Positions 1 through 9,800 of a DNA stretch of 64,000 bases are shown here, in pieces. Each line of letters opens with the position of its first letter. Positions within the stretch are counted from its first letter, which is position 1. The stretch covers positions 1-64,000 of the forward strand of contig JASLKK010000004.1 in the NCBI GenBank assembly GCA_030747595.1. Direction: 5' to 3'. Below the pieces are notes generated by a model, which was not told where the DNA came from, ran no database searches, and was given only the letters and a program-made list of their open reading frames with translations. The position numbers and the translations under genes are program-made. Source of the stretch: Acidimicrobiales bacterium. GTDB taxonomy: Bacteria; Actinomycetota; Acidimicrobiia; Acidimicrobiales; MedAcidi-G1.

Positions 1-2214
1 ACCGGCCACGGTGATGACCACGTTCGACGTCGGCTGGGTGTTGAGCACGACTGACACCACGTCGGCGGTGCCGGCCTCGGAGACCACGGTCGAGCCGTCG
101 CTCTGGGAGACGGTGACGCCAGCGGTGTCGTCGTCGGTGGTCTTACCGTTGGTCACCTGGTCGCCGAGGGAGTCCCAGGCGTCGTGGGATGCAGCGTCGT
201 TGACGGCAACAGTGACGGTCCAGTTCTGCCTGGCGTCGTCGAGGTCGTCGTCGACGCTGCTGACGGTGATGACCTGCGGTGTGTCCCAGTTCGAGTTGGT
301 GAATGTGAGCGTGGCCGTGGAAACGGTCGCTTCGGTGGTGTCGCTGGCTGTCACGTCGAATACGACGTTTCCGGCCGGGGCGGTGCCCAGGACCACCGAG
401 ATCGTCCCGGTGTTGCCTCCCTCGGCTAGGCCGATGGTCGCGCACCCGGTACTGCAGGTGTTGCCGGCGGTAATCGCTGTGGTGAAGGCCGGGGCCAAGT
501 CGATGTCAGTCGTGGTCACCGACACGGTCTTGTTGGCCAACGAGTCGTAGTCGTCGTCTGAGCTGCCGTCGTTGACCGAAAGCGTGACTGTCGAGGTCTG
601 GTCTCCGTCGTCGAGGAAGTCAGGGATGCCGGTGACGGTGATCGTCTGCGGTGTGTCCCAGTTCGAGTTGGCGAACGTCAGCGACGACGCTGACACGGTG
701 GCCTCGCCGGTGTCGTTGCTCGCCACGTCGATGACGACGTTTGAGGACGGCTGCCCGGTCAACACCACGGTGAATGTCTGGGTGGATCCTGTCTCAGACA
801 CCGTCCGTGACGTTTCGGACACGGTGAAGCCCGGTGTGCCGACCTGGGTCGACGAAATGAACTGGGCCATACCCCAGTCCGTGTCGCCGCCGGACTTCGT
901 GGAACCGACCAGTAGGACGTTGCCGTTGGCGGCGATCCCCATGGCACGGGCCTTGTCGATCCGGTTTGAGCCGAAGTCGTGGGTAGCGACACCGTCGGAG
1001 TTGAACGTCGTGTCGAGAACGCCGGTCGACGTGTAGCGAACCAACGCGAAGTCATGGTTCCCGGCAGCGTTGGTGTAGCCGCCGAGCAGGATCTTGCCGT
1101 CCGATGCGACGATCACCTCGGTTGCCTCTTCGGTGCCGCCGAAGTTGGTGACGGTGATGCCGTCACCACCGCCGAACGAGGTGTCCATGGCCCCGCTGGT
1201 CGTCAGACGGGCCACCGCCCAGTCGTTGCCGGAGTAGCCGCCGACGACGATCTTGCCGTCGGACTGCAGGTCCATGCCCTCCAGGTAGTCCACGCCCCCC
1301 ATGCTGAACACGTGGATGCCGTCACCGCTGAAGCTCGTGTCGAGAACGCCGGCTGACGTGTAGCGGGCGACGAAGAAGTCGTTGGTCCCCGAAGCGTTCG
1401 TCGTACCGGCCACGAGGATCTTGCCGTCAGGCTGGACGTCTATGGCCTTGATGTGTTCGCCGTTGCCGCCGGCGTTGTAGGTCACCTTGCCGCCCGAACC
1501 GAAGCTCGTGTCAAATGAACCGTCCGACGGGTTGATCCTGGCCAGCGCCAGGTTCCGACCGGTCGAGCTTGACGTGTACACCCAACCTCCGACGAGGATC
1601 TTGTCGTCGGACTGGAGCGCCCCCGCGTAACACTGGTCGTTGTTGGAGGTGCTGAACCGGACGGACTTCTTCCCGTTTCCGGAGAAGTTGTTGTCTAGGA
1701 ACGCGTCGGCTTTGCGCACCATCACGACGCAGTCGTATTTGTTGATGCTGTCACCGGCATGTCCGACGAAGGCGTAACGGCCGTCGGAGAGCAGCAGGAC
1801 CTCTTCGGCCGAGTCGGTCAAGGGGCTCCAGAAATGACGGTCGGTCTGGGGGTTGGCACCATCTGCCGTCTGAGTCCATGGCGTGGCAACTCCCGGGTGT
1901 GAACTGGAGAAGGGGCCACTGCCGGTGCCATCGGCTGCAATGGCGATGGTCACCATCCGCAACGCTTTCCACGAAGAATGGTTGTTGTCGTCCCAACCAC
2001 CGACCACCACCGAACCGTCGGACCGGAACGCCAGGCTGCGGGCCTCGTCGTTCTTGGACGTCCGGTTGAAGATCCTGGCCCCGTCGTCGGAGAAGCTCTC
2101 GTCCATGTGCGTGTCAGCCCAGGCAGGCCCGGCGAAGGCCACCAGCGTCGCCAGCGCCAACACCAGCGCTACCGCACCCCTGCCGGCCCTCCAGATCACA
2201 GAGGTTCGCTGCAT
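1..2214 (-). CDS. Exported delta-60 propeller / Calx-beta repeat protein, C-terminus outside window
   Basis: The reading frame is open from an ATG at 2214 to the left edge, giving 738 visible codons and no stop. Residues 1-33 form a signal peptide ending in AWA. Residues about 35-455 hold repeats of the type LDTSFGGDG followed by a strand ending in DGKILVGG, the hallmark of delta-60 / DUF5122 repeats that build a beta-propeller. From about residue 458 there are Calx-beta-like units with the core TVVL...GEATVS...NWDTPQ; two are complete and a third is cut by the edge. The start lies 14 nt after the stop of the upstream gene and has a weak purine-rich site (AGAGAG), so it is the fourth gene of the TetR-headed operon. 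It is probably a secreted or surface protein; ligand and function are unknown. Confidence 0.85.
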   Translation of the reverse strand, partial: MQRTSVIWRAGRGAVALVLALATLVAFAGPAWADTHMDESFSDDGARIFNRTSKNDEARSLAFRSDGSVVVGGWDDNNHSSWKALRMVTIAIAADGTGSGPFSSSHPGVATPWTQTADGANPQTDRHFWSPLTDSAEEVLLLSDGRYAFVGHAGDSINKYDCVVMVRKADAFLDNNFSGNGKKSVRFSTSNNDQCYAGALQSDDKILVGGWVYTSSSTGRNLALARINPSDGSFDTSFGSGGKVTYNAGGNGEHIKAIDVQPDGKILVAGTTNASGTNDFFVARYTSAGVLDTSFSGDGIHVFSMGGVDYLEGMDLQSDGKIVVGGYSGNDWAVARLTTSGAMDTSFGGGDGITVTNFGGTEEATEVIVASDGKILLGGYTNAAGNHDFALVRYTSTGVLDTTFNSDGVATHDFGSNRIDKARAMGIAANGNVLLVGSTKSGGDTDWGMAQFISSTQVGTPGFTVSETSRTVSETGSTQTFTVVLTGQPSSNVVIDVASNDTGEATVSASSLTFANSNWDTPQTITVTGIPDFLDDGDQTSTVTLSVNDGSSDDDYDSLANKTVSVTTTDIDLAPAFTTAITAGNTCSTGCATIGLAEGGNTGTISVVLGTAPAGNVVFDVTASDTTEATVSTATLTFTNSNWDTPQVITVSSVDDDLDDARQNWTVTVAVNDAASHDAWDSLGDQVTNGKTTDDDTAGVTVSQSDGSTVVSEAGTADVVSVVLNTQPTSNVVITVAG

Positions 2215-2228
2215 GCTTCGGCTCTCTA

Positions 2229-5200
2229 CTAGTTGCCTGTTATCCATGTGATAACTCCGGCTGCTAGTGGGTCAAACCCGGCCGGCCAGGTCGTTGTCGA
2301 AGAGGCAAACGCTCCGGTCAGGGTGGCGCCGGTCAGGGTGGCTCCGGTCAGGTCCGCGCCGGACAGGTTGGCTCGCTTCAGGTTGGCGTTGGTCAGGTCG
2401 GCGTTGGTCAGGTCTGCCAGATTCAGGGTCGCCCATGAAAGCTTGGCCTCGACCAGGCTTGCTGACGACAGGTCCGCTCCCAGGAGGTTGGTCCACCGGC
2501 CGCTCGCGTAGTTCAGCGACGCACCAGACAGGTCAGCTCCGTTGAGGTTGGCCTGGTAAAGGTCGGTGTACCCCAGGTTGGCCCGTGTGAGTATTGCGTC
2601 GGTGAAGTCGGCTTTGCGGAGGTCGCCTCCGTACAGCGACGCCCCGGTGAAGTTCGCTGCCTTTGCCGAAGCCCGACTCAGGTTGGCGTCCCACAGGTTG
2701 GCGTCAGTGAAGTCCGCCCCGTCCAAAGTGGCCGATCGAACGTCAACCTGTGAGAGCACGGCGCCGACGAAAGCCGAACCGGTCAGGTCGGACCCGGCAA
2801 GTGACGTGCCCTTGAGGTTGGATGCAGGACACGTCACTCCTGCTGCCGGTACGCAGGGTGCAGGTGGCGCGGGTGCTGCAGCAACGGTGATCGAAGACCA
2901 AGGCGGGGTGAAACGGAACCCGGCCGGCCATTTCGTGTCCGTATCAGCTGTAACGCCAGTCCAGCGCACACCGGTAAGGCGTGCGTACGTCAGGTTCGCT
3001 CCAGCCAGGTCCGCTCCTGACAGGTCAGCGCCCGTCAGGTCGGCCCGAGACATGTCAGCGTCCGTCAGGTTCGCTCCGGTCAGGTCCGCTCCGACGAGCG
3101 TGGCTCTAGACAGGTTGGCCCAGTCGAGCTGGGCACCAGCCAGGCTCGCTCCCGTCAACGTTGCTGAAGACATCCGGACCCGGGTCAGATCAGCGCCCGT
3201 CAGGTCCGCGCCGGCGAGGTCCGCCCCAGCAAGGTTGGCGAACTCCAGGTTCCTGGCCGCCAGGTCGACGTGGCTCAGGTCGGCGGTGTCGCAGTCGCCG
3301 AACGCCGACAGGTCGCACACGGCATCGGTGTCAGCCAGGACGCGGGACACCACACCCTCGGGGACCTCCATTGCCGACGGCCACCGGGTCCAGGCCTGTT
3401 GGCGGGCCCCGTACGTGCGTGCATTGGAGAAATCGACACCTGACAGGTCAGCGCCCGTCAGGTCGGCGCCAGAGATGTCCGACACGTGCAGGAACCCGGC
3501 GACGTAGGGCCCTGAACGGGTCATTACCGCCCCGGTCAGGTCCGCTCCGGCCATGTCGATGCCCCATCCGGAGGCGTCGGTAAGGATCGCCCCGGTCAGG
3601 TCAGCGTTTGAGAAGTCGGTGTACCAGAGGTTCGCTGCCGTCAGGTCGCTGTAGCTGACGTCAACGCCCGTGAGGTCGGCGGCCCGCAGGTTCACGCTCC
3701 CCATCTTCGACCTCGTCAAGGTTGCATCCGTCAGGTCTGCACCTGCGAACTTGGTCCGGTTGAAGCTCGAGTCGACAATGCTGGCCCCGGTGAGATTGGC
3801 GCCCCAGGCGGTCGCATTGTCGAAGTTCGACCACACCAGGTCGGCGTCCGTCAGGTCGACCCCGTCCATGGTGGCGTCAGCCAGGCTCGAGTACCTGCCG
3901 GTAACCCCGACCATCGATGCGTTGTTCAGGATCGCCCCGGTGAGGCTCGTGTTGATGAGGGTGGCCCCGTCCAGGTCAGCTCCGACGGCTGTCAGGTCCG
4001 TGAACGTTGTCGACTTCAGGTTGGCGCCCGTCAGGTCGACTCCAGCAGCTGTGGCGGTGGTCAGCGTGGCGCTGGTGAAGTTCGCCCCGGTGAGGTCGGC
4101 GCCCGTGAAGTCTGGTCGCCAGAGCGTCGCTGACGTCCACGTCGTGTAGGAACCCGTGACGTTCGTGAAGTCCGTGCCGGTGATGGTCGCCGTGTCGAAG
4201 TGGGTCACCAACATGTTGGCGCCAGCGAATGAACCGTGCAGCAGAGTCGACCCGGTCAGATTGGCAAAAGCCAGCGACGACCCGACGGCAGATACCGAGG
4301 TCAGGGTGGCCGACGTGCCCGTCACGCTGGACAGGTCGGCGTCGGTCAGGATGGTGCGCACCAGCGTCGCATACGAGATAGTGGCGTTCGTCAGATCCGC
4401 GCCGGTCAGGTCAGCGTCGGTCAGGTCTGCACTGGTCAGGTTGGTCGAAGTCGCCGTTGCGTCCGTCAGGTCCGCCCCGGTCAGGTCAGCGGTCGACAGG
4501 TTCGAACTGGCCAGGTTTGTGCCTACCAGGGTGGCGCCGGCCAGGTTCGCACCGGTGAGCGTTACCGAGAAGACTGTTGCACCCGTCAGGTCGGCTCCGG
4601 CCAGCGTCGCCCCGGTCAGGGTCGACCCCGCCAGGTCCGCTCCGGTCAGGTTCGCCGACCGGAAGCTCAACGAGGACAGGTCCTTGTTGCGCAGCTGCAG
4701 GCCGGACAGGTCAGCGCCGGACAGGTCACCCCGTAGTCCCGTGGCGGCCATGGTGTGGTTGGTGCCGGTCAAGTTCGCCGATTGGATCCCACTACCGGCG
4801 CGCATCGCCCATTGGCGAGTCGCTCCGTCGAGGGTGGTCAACGACAGGCGCCCATCGGTTGGCCCGGCGTCGTCCATGTATGCGCCAGTGGTGGTCGCCA
4901 TGTACAGGTTCGACCGGGCAAGCGTTGCGTCGGTGAGGTTGGCGTTGGTGAGGTTCGCCCCGTAGAGGTTGACGTCCGACAGGTTCGATCCGGTCAGGTC
5001 GGCCCCGGTCAGGTTCGCACCGGTCAGGTCGGCCTTGGACAAGTCGGCGTAGGACAGGTCAGCTCCGGCCAGGTTGGCGAACCGGAGGTCGGACCGCACC
5101 AGGTCGGCTCGCACCAGTTCGACGTTGCCGGCATTGGTTGCGACGAGGTTCGCGTACCGCAGTGTGGCGTACGGAAGTTCGGCGTTGGTGAGCGTCGACA

Positions 5201-6827
5201 GGTACATGTTCGCGTTTGAGAAGTTCGCTCCGTAGAGGAACGAGCCGGTCAGGTTGGTGCTCGTCAGGTTGGCGCCCGTCAGGTCGGCCTGGGCCATGTC
5301 GGAGTTGACGAGTGTCGCCGACGACAGGTTGGCGCCCTTCAAGTTGGCGCCCTTCAGGTTTCCGTAGAACATGATCGATGACGACAGGTTGGCTCCGTCG
5401 AGGGTCGCGTACGACAGGTCCGACGGGATCACGACCCGGTTGGAAAGGTCGCCGTTCCGGCAGTTGACGTACGGGGCCGGGTCACAGGTCTCACCGGTTG
5501 ACGGCGTCGCCGCAGGTGGCTGCGTGGTGGTAGGCGGAGGCAGCGTCGTCGTCGGTGGTGCAACGGTCGTAGTCGTCACGACCGGGGCGTCGTCATCGGC
5601 AACAGAAGCGCTGATGGTGTAGTCGGCGACCGTGTCGTAGGTGTCGTCAGAGGACGCGTCGACGACGGCCAGGGTGACGGTGAGGGACTGGGTGCCGTCG
5701 ATGTCGGTGTCGTTGACGCCGGTGACCGTCACCGTCTGCGGTGTGTCCCAGTTGGCGCTGGTGAACGTCAACGAACCCGCCGACACGGTGGCCTCCCCGG
5801 TGTCCGACGACGTCACGTTGACGACCACATCTGAGGTCGGGGCCTTGTTGAGCACGACGGTGAACGTGTCGGTGTTGCCGACGACGGTTGCCGTAGCGAC
5901 CGTGGAAGCCTCGGTCACGGCGATCGAACCGCCGGTCTCAACCACCGTGAAGCCGGCACTGTCGTCGTCACTGACCCGGACCGACACGACGGTGTCGGCA
6001 GTCGAGTCGAAACAGTTGTCCGACGAGGCGTCGACGATGGCCAGGGTGACCGCCGGCGTCTGGTTGCCGTCCCCTAAGGCGTCGTTGACCCCGGTGACGG
6101 TGACCGTCTGGGTTGTCGACCAGTTGGCGTTGGTGAACGTGAGCTGTGCGACATTGACCGTGGCTTCGGTTGTGTCGCTGCTGACCACCGAGACGACAAC
6201 GTCGGTGGTCGGCTGGGCCCCGAGGGCCACCGTGAACGTGTCGAGGGTGGCTGCCTCGGTGACACCCGTCGACCCGTTTGACTCGACCACCTTGAGGCCG
6301 CAGAAGTCGTCGTCGACGACAGCGACGTCGACAACGACGTCCGGTAAGTCGTCGAAGGCGTCGTCGCTCGTAGCGTCCAGGACCGCCAGGGTCACGGAGG
6401 CCGGCGCAGTTTCGTTCTCCGTCGTGTCGTCGATAGCCGTCAACGTGACGGTCTGGGCTGTGTTCCAGTTGGCGTTGGTGAACGTGAGGTACAGCGGGCT
6501 GACCGTCACCTGCGTGGGGGCCGAGTTCGTTACCGAGAACGTGACGCTCGACGAAGGTTGGGTATCTAGGACCACGGTGAACGAATCAGCTGTCCCGGCT
6601 TCGGTGGGGGCCGCAGAGTTCTTGGAAACCGTCACACCTGCAGATTGGGCGACTGCTGCCATGGGCCATGAGCCAAGCAGGGTGGAGAACACTGCCAGGA
6701 AGGCAACGGCGCGTGTTGCGCTGGACCTTCCCAGGGGCGTCATAGTTGCCACTGTTTTCGCCATGTTCTTACACATGCTCAGATTCCCCATCTGTCTTAG
6801 ACCCCAGTGCCTCCGCCGACCGTTCAT
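2229..6827 (-). CDS. Giant exported Calx-beta / pentapeptide-repeat protein
   Basis: This protein has 1532 residues. A hydrophobic segment at about 41-60 ending in AVA is a signal peptide; the start at 6827 overlaps the upstream stop as ATGA, but MAKTV at residue 22 is an alternative start. Residues about 63-400 contain three Calx-beta-like units, 408-440 are a Thr/Pro linker, and from about 455 to the end nearly everything is pentapeptide repeat of the A(D/N)LTG type. Three interruptions, at about 650-690, 1135-1180 and 1290-1335, divide the repeat array, and two of these carry Cys pairs. Pentapeptide repeats fold as a right-handed quadrilateral beta-helix; an array of roughly 200 units is far longer than in Qnr/MfpA-type proteins. 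A secreted structural or adhesive role is inferred. No catalytic domain is seen. Confidence 0.87.
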   Translation of the reverse strand: MNGRRRHWGLRQMGNLSMCKNMAKTVATMTPLGRSSATRAVAFLAVFSTLLGSWPMAAVAQSAGVTVSKNSAAPTEAGTADSFTVVLDTQPSSSVTFSVTNSAPTQVTVSPLYLTFTNANWNTAQTVTLTAIDDTTENETAPASVTLAVLDATSDDAFDDLPDVVVDVAVVDDDFCGLKVVESNGSTGVTEAATLDTFTVALGAQPTTDVVVSVVSSDTTEATVNVAQLTFTNANWSTTQTVTVTGVNDALGDGNQTPAVTLAIVDASSDNCFDSTADTVVSVRVSDDDSAGFTVVETGGSIAVTEASTVATATVVGNTDTFTVVLNKAPTSDVVVNVTSSDTGEATVSAGSLTFTSANWDTPQTVTVTGVNDTDIDGTQSLTVTLAVVDASSDDTYDTVADYTISASVADDDAPVVTTTTVAPPTTTLPPPTTTQPPAATPSTGETCDPAPYVNCRNGDLSNRVVIPSDLSYATLDGANLSSSIMFYGNLKGANLKGANLSSATLVNSDMAQADLTGANLTSTNLTGSFLYGANFSNANMYLSTLTNAELPYATLRYANLVATNAGNVELVRADLVRSDLRFANLAGADLSYADLSKADLTGANLTGADLTGSNLSDVNLYGANLTNANLTDATLARSNLYMATTTGAYMDDAGPTDGRLSLTTLDGATRQWAMRAGSGIQSANLTGTNHTMAATGLRGDLSGADLSGLQLRNKDLSSLSFRSANLTGADLAGSTLTGATLAGADLTGATVFSVTLTGANLAGATLVGTNLASSNLSTADLTGADLTDATATSTNLTSADLTDADLTGADLTNATISYATLVRTILTDADLSSVTGTSATLTSVSAVGSSLAFANLTGSTLLHGSFAGANMLVTHFDTATITGTDFTNVTGSYTTWTSATLWRPDFTGADLTGANFTSATLTTATAAGVDLTGANLKSTTFTDLTAVGADLDGATLINTSLTGAILNNASMVGVTGRYSSLADATMDGVDLTDADLVWSNFDNATAWGANLTGASIVDSSFNRTKFAGADLTDATLTRSKMGSVNLRAADLTGVDVSYSDLTAANLWYTDFSNADLTGAILTDASGWGIDMAGADLTGAVMTRSGPYVAGFLHVSDISGADLTGADLSGVDFSNARTYGARQQAWTRWPSAMEVPEGVVSRVLADTDAVCDLSAFGDCDTADLSHVDLAARNLEFANLAGADLAGADLTGADLTRVRMSSATLTGASLAGAQLDWANLSRATLVGADLTGANLTDADMSRADLTGADLSGADLAGANLTYARLTGVRWTGVTADTDTKWPAGFRFTPPWSSITVAAAPAPPAPCVPAAGVTCPASNLKGTSLAGSDLTGSAFVGAVLSQVDVRSATLDGADFTDANLWDANLSRASAKAANFTGASLYGGDLRKADFTDAILTRANLGYTDLYQANLNGADLSGASLNYASGRWTNLLGADLSSASLVEAKLSWATLNLADLTNADLTNANLKRANLSGADLTGATLTGATLTGAFASSTTTWPAGFDPLAAGVITWITGN

Positions 6828-9800
6828 GTGTTCTCCGGGCTCTCTTCGACCGGAAGTGCGGTCACCTCGTCGGACGGCTTACCCATGCCATGTTCGTTGG
6901 CTGCTCTGAGACGCCAGGCCTGAGCCCCTTCGGTCTCAGACGTGGGGATGGAAACCCTGGTGTTGTTCACGTCGAAGTCGAGCTCTTCTTGCCATTTTTC
7001 GTCCCTGCGACCTTCGAGTACGTACTTGTCCGGCGGGCCGCCTGTGGTCGGTGCAACCCATGACAGGCGGGTTATCAAACCTTCCGTGGAAACGGAGAAG
7101 TCGATGGGTGGTCCGGGGCGCTTGTCGCGGCGGAACAAGCCGATCAGGAACAACCCGAAGCCTGTCCCGGACAGGAACCGCACCAGGCCGGCGGCGATCT
7201 TGGATCCGAATCCGGTCAGCCCCAGGCCAGCTGCCGCTACCAAACCCGCAGCTGTTGCGAGGACACCAGGGTTGGTAAGGAAGCTGCCGTCATCGTCGGA
7301 GCCAGGATCATTCGCGTCCAATGGGTCTGTCAGGTCAGCTACTTCCCTGCCGTCGCTGATCCCGTCTCCGTCGGTATCCGGGTTGGTGGGGTCAGTGCCC
7401 CTCTCTGCTTCTACGTCGTCGGTGAGGCCGTCACCATCGGTATCTCCTTCGCTCAGGGCGAGTTCCGTTTGGTCTTCAGTCGGAGCCGCTGTCGTCGGTG
7501 ACGGTGCGGCCGTTGTCGGAGTCGCCGTTGTCGGTGCAGGAGGCGCTGTCGTCGCCGGTGGTGCCGTGGTCGCCGGTGGTGCCGTGGTCGCCGGTGGTGC
7601 CGTGGTCGCCGGTGGTGCCGTGGTCGCCGGTGGTGCCGTGGTCGTGGTTGTCGTAGGCGGTGCCGTGGTAGTCGTAGTCGGCGGTGGTGGTGCGGTCGTG
7701 GTTGTCGTAGTCGGCGGTGGTGGTGCGGTCGTGGTTGTCGTAGGTGGTGGTGCCGTTGTCGGTGGTGGTAGCACGATCACCTGGCAGTCGGCAACTGTCA
7801 CAGCTCCGACGTTGGAGGCCTTCGAGGTCCCGTCGGTGTAGGTGGCCAGTATCTGGAAGCTGTGCTGCCCGCTGACCATGTTGTCGATGGTGGCCGTACG
7901 GTCACCTGGCAGGTGGGTGCTGTGGGTGACCCAGCCTCCGGTAGGCGACTTTGCTGCCAGTGTGAACGACTGCAGTCCCGACGTGGTCCCTGGAGCCCAG
8001 TTCAACGTCGCTGACGCACATGACGGTGTAGCTGACAGGCTGACCGTCCCCAGCGGCGGAGTCGTAGTCGTCGTAGGCGGTGCCGTGGTAGTCGGTGGTG
8101 CCGTCGTCGTCGGGGGTGGGGCTTCGTCGTCGTCGGTGGTGGCCGACAGGGTCTGGTCGGCGAGGCTGTCAAAGGCGTTGTCCGAGCTGCCGTCGTTGAC
8201 CGTCACGGTGAGCGTCGTGGTCTGGTCGCCGTCAATGTCGGTGTCGTCGATGCCTGTCACGGTGACGGTCTGGGCGGTATCCCAGTTCGACGCGGTGAAC
8301 GTCAGGGACGCCGTTGACACGGTCGCCTCTCCGGTGTCCCCGGAAGAAACGTCGAGCACGACGTCCGACGTCGGTTGGGCGTTGAGGACCACGGTGAACG
8401 TGTCCGTTCCCCCAGATTCTGTGACCGTCGTGTCGCCCCCTGAGGCTGCGACGGTGAAGCCCGGCGAGTCGTCGTCAGCGGTGGTCACGGCGACGGCCTG
8501 GTCACCAAGAGCGTCATATGTGCTGTCAGCGGTCGACGAGTCGTTGACGGTCACGGTGACGTCGGTGGTCTGGTTGCCGTCCGACGCTGAATCATCGATC
8601 CCGGTGACGGTCACGGTCTGGGCGGTGTCCCAGTTAGACGAGGTGAACGTGAGAGCCGCAGGTGAGACGGTGGCTTCGCCGGTGTCGGCGGACGACAGGG
8701 AGAACACGACGTTGCCGGTCGGTTCGGAGTCCAGTACCACGGTGAACGTGTCGGTCGTTCCGGTCTCAGACACCGACGCGGTGGTGCCTGACAGGGTGAA
8801 ACCGGCGGTGTCGTTGTCAGTGGTGGTCACCGACACCGTCTGGTCAGCCAACGGGTCGAAGTTGTCGTCTGAACTGGAGTCGTTGACTGAAAGTGTGACT
8901 GTCGACGTCTGGTCGCCGTCGTCGACGTCGTCGTCGATGCCGGTGACGGTGACGGTCTGGGCGGTGTTCCAGTTGCCAGTGGTGAACGTAAGGGACGCCG
9001 TTGACACGGTCGCCTCGCCGGTGTCGTTGCTTGTAGCGCTAATGACGACGTTCGAAGACGGAGCGTCGGTCAACACGACGGTGAACGTGTCGGTCGTTCC
9101 GGTCTCAGAGACGCCGGTGGACCCGGCTGACGGGGTCACGGTGAAGCCCGGTGACCCACAGCTCGAGTGCGAGATGTTGAGCTGCTCGCTGGTCAACGTC
9201 CGGGTGGTGTTCCGATTCTTGGCCGCGAAGGCCATGTAGACGCTCCACCCTGACGGGACCACTCCGGTAGCGGAGCTACCCGAACCGTCGTAGTCGACAG
9301 TGCTCGCCGACCACGCCGACTCTCCGGTCTTGGTCCACTTGAAGCTGCCGTCGCCGTCGCGTTGGAACGTGATCGGATCCTGAGCGTTGTACACGTCTTT
9401 GTCGAAACCACCGCCCCACCCGAGAGGCTTGAACGCACCCCTTCGTGCCGACGTGCCGCCGTCGTGGTCGATCTGGCTGGTGGTCCACAACAGGTTGTGG
9501 TCCGGGATCGTGGAACCTGCGAACTTGTAGTTCGACTTGATGTAGGCACCGATCCCCAGGCCCGACGCCGCCAGGGCCGAGTCCTGGACGACGTAGTGGC
9601 GCACCGACGTGCCGTTGTGTGGGTGGTCCATCTCCCACTTGCCGCCGGCGCACAACGGTGTGGCGAGGACGACCTCTGCGTTGAATCCCTGGAGTTCGGC
9701 CCCGTCCACGGGCCCGTCGATGACGTCGAAGCCCGACGGCGGGTTGGCCGTCTCCGCCGGGTTGCCGGTGGCCAGTGCGCCGGCCGACGTGTACTTGGCG

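Noticed and set aside
2566..5219. Plus-strand frames opposite the pentapeptide array
   Set aside because: They exist because 15-bp periodic GC-rich repeats avoid stops on both strands; the composition (Arg/Ser/Ala/Pro) is not protein-like.
2270..5400. CRISPR-like short repeats
   Set aside because: The repeated 15-bp units are degenerate pentapeptide codons without constant spacers or a cas gene.
5641..9239. Long plus-strand open frames opposite the Calx-beta and linker regions
   Set aside because: They are antisense to repetitive coding DNA, have no signal, domain or ribosome site, and their repeats mirror the sense proteins.
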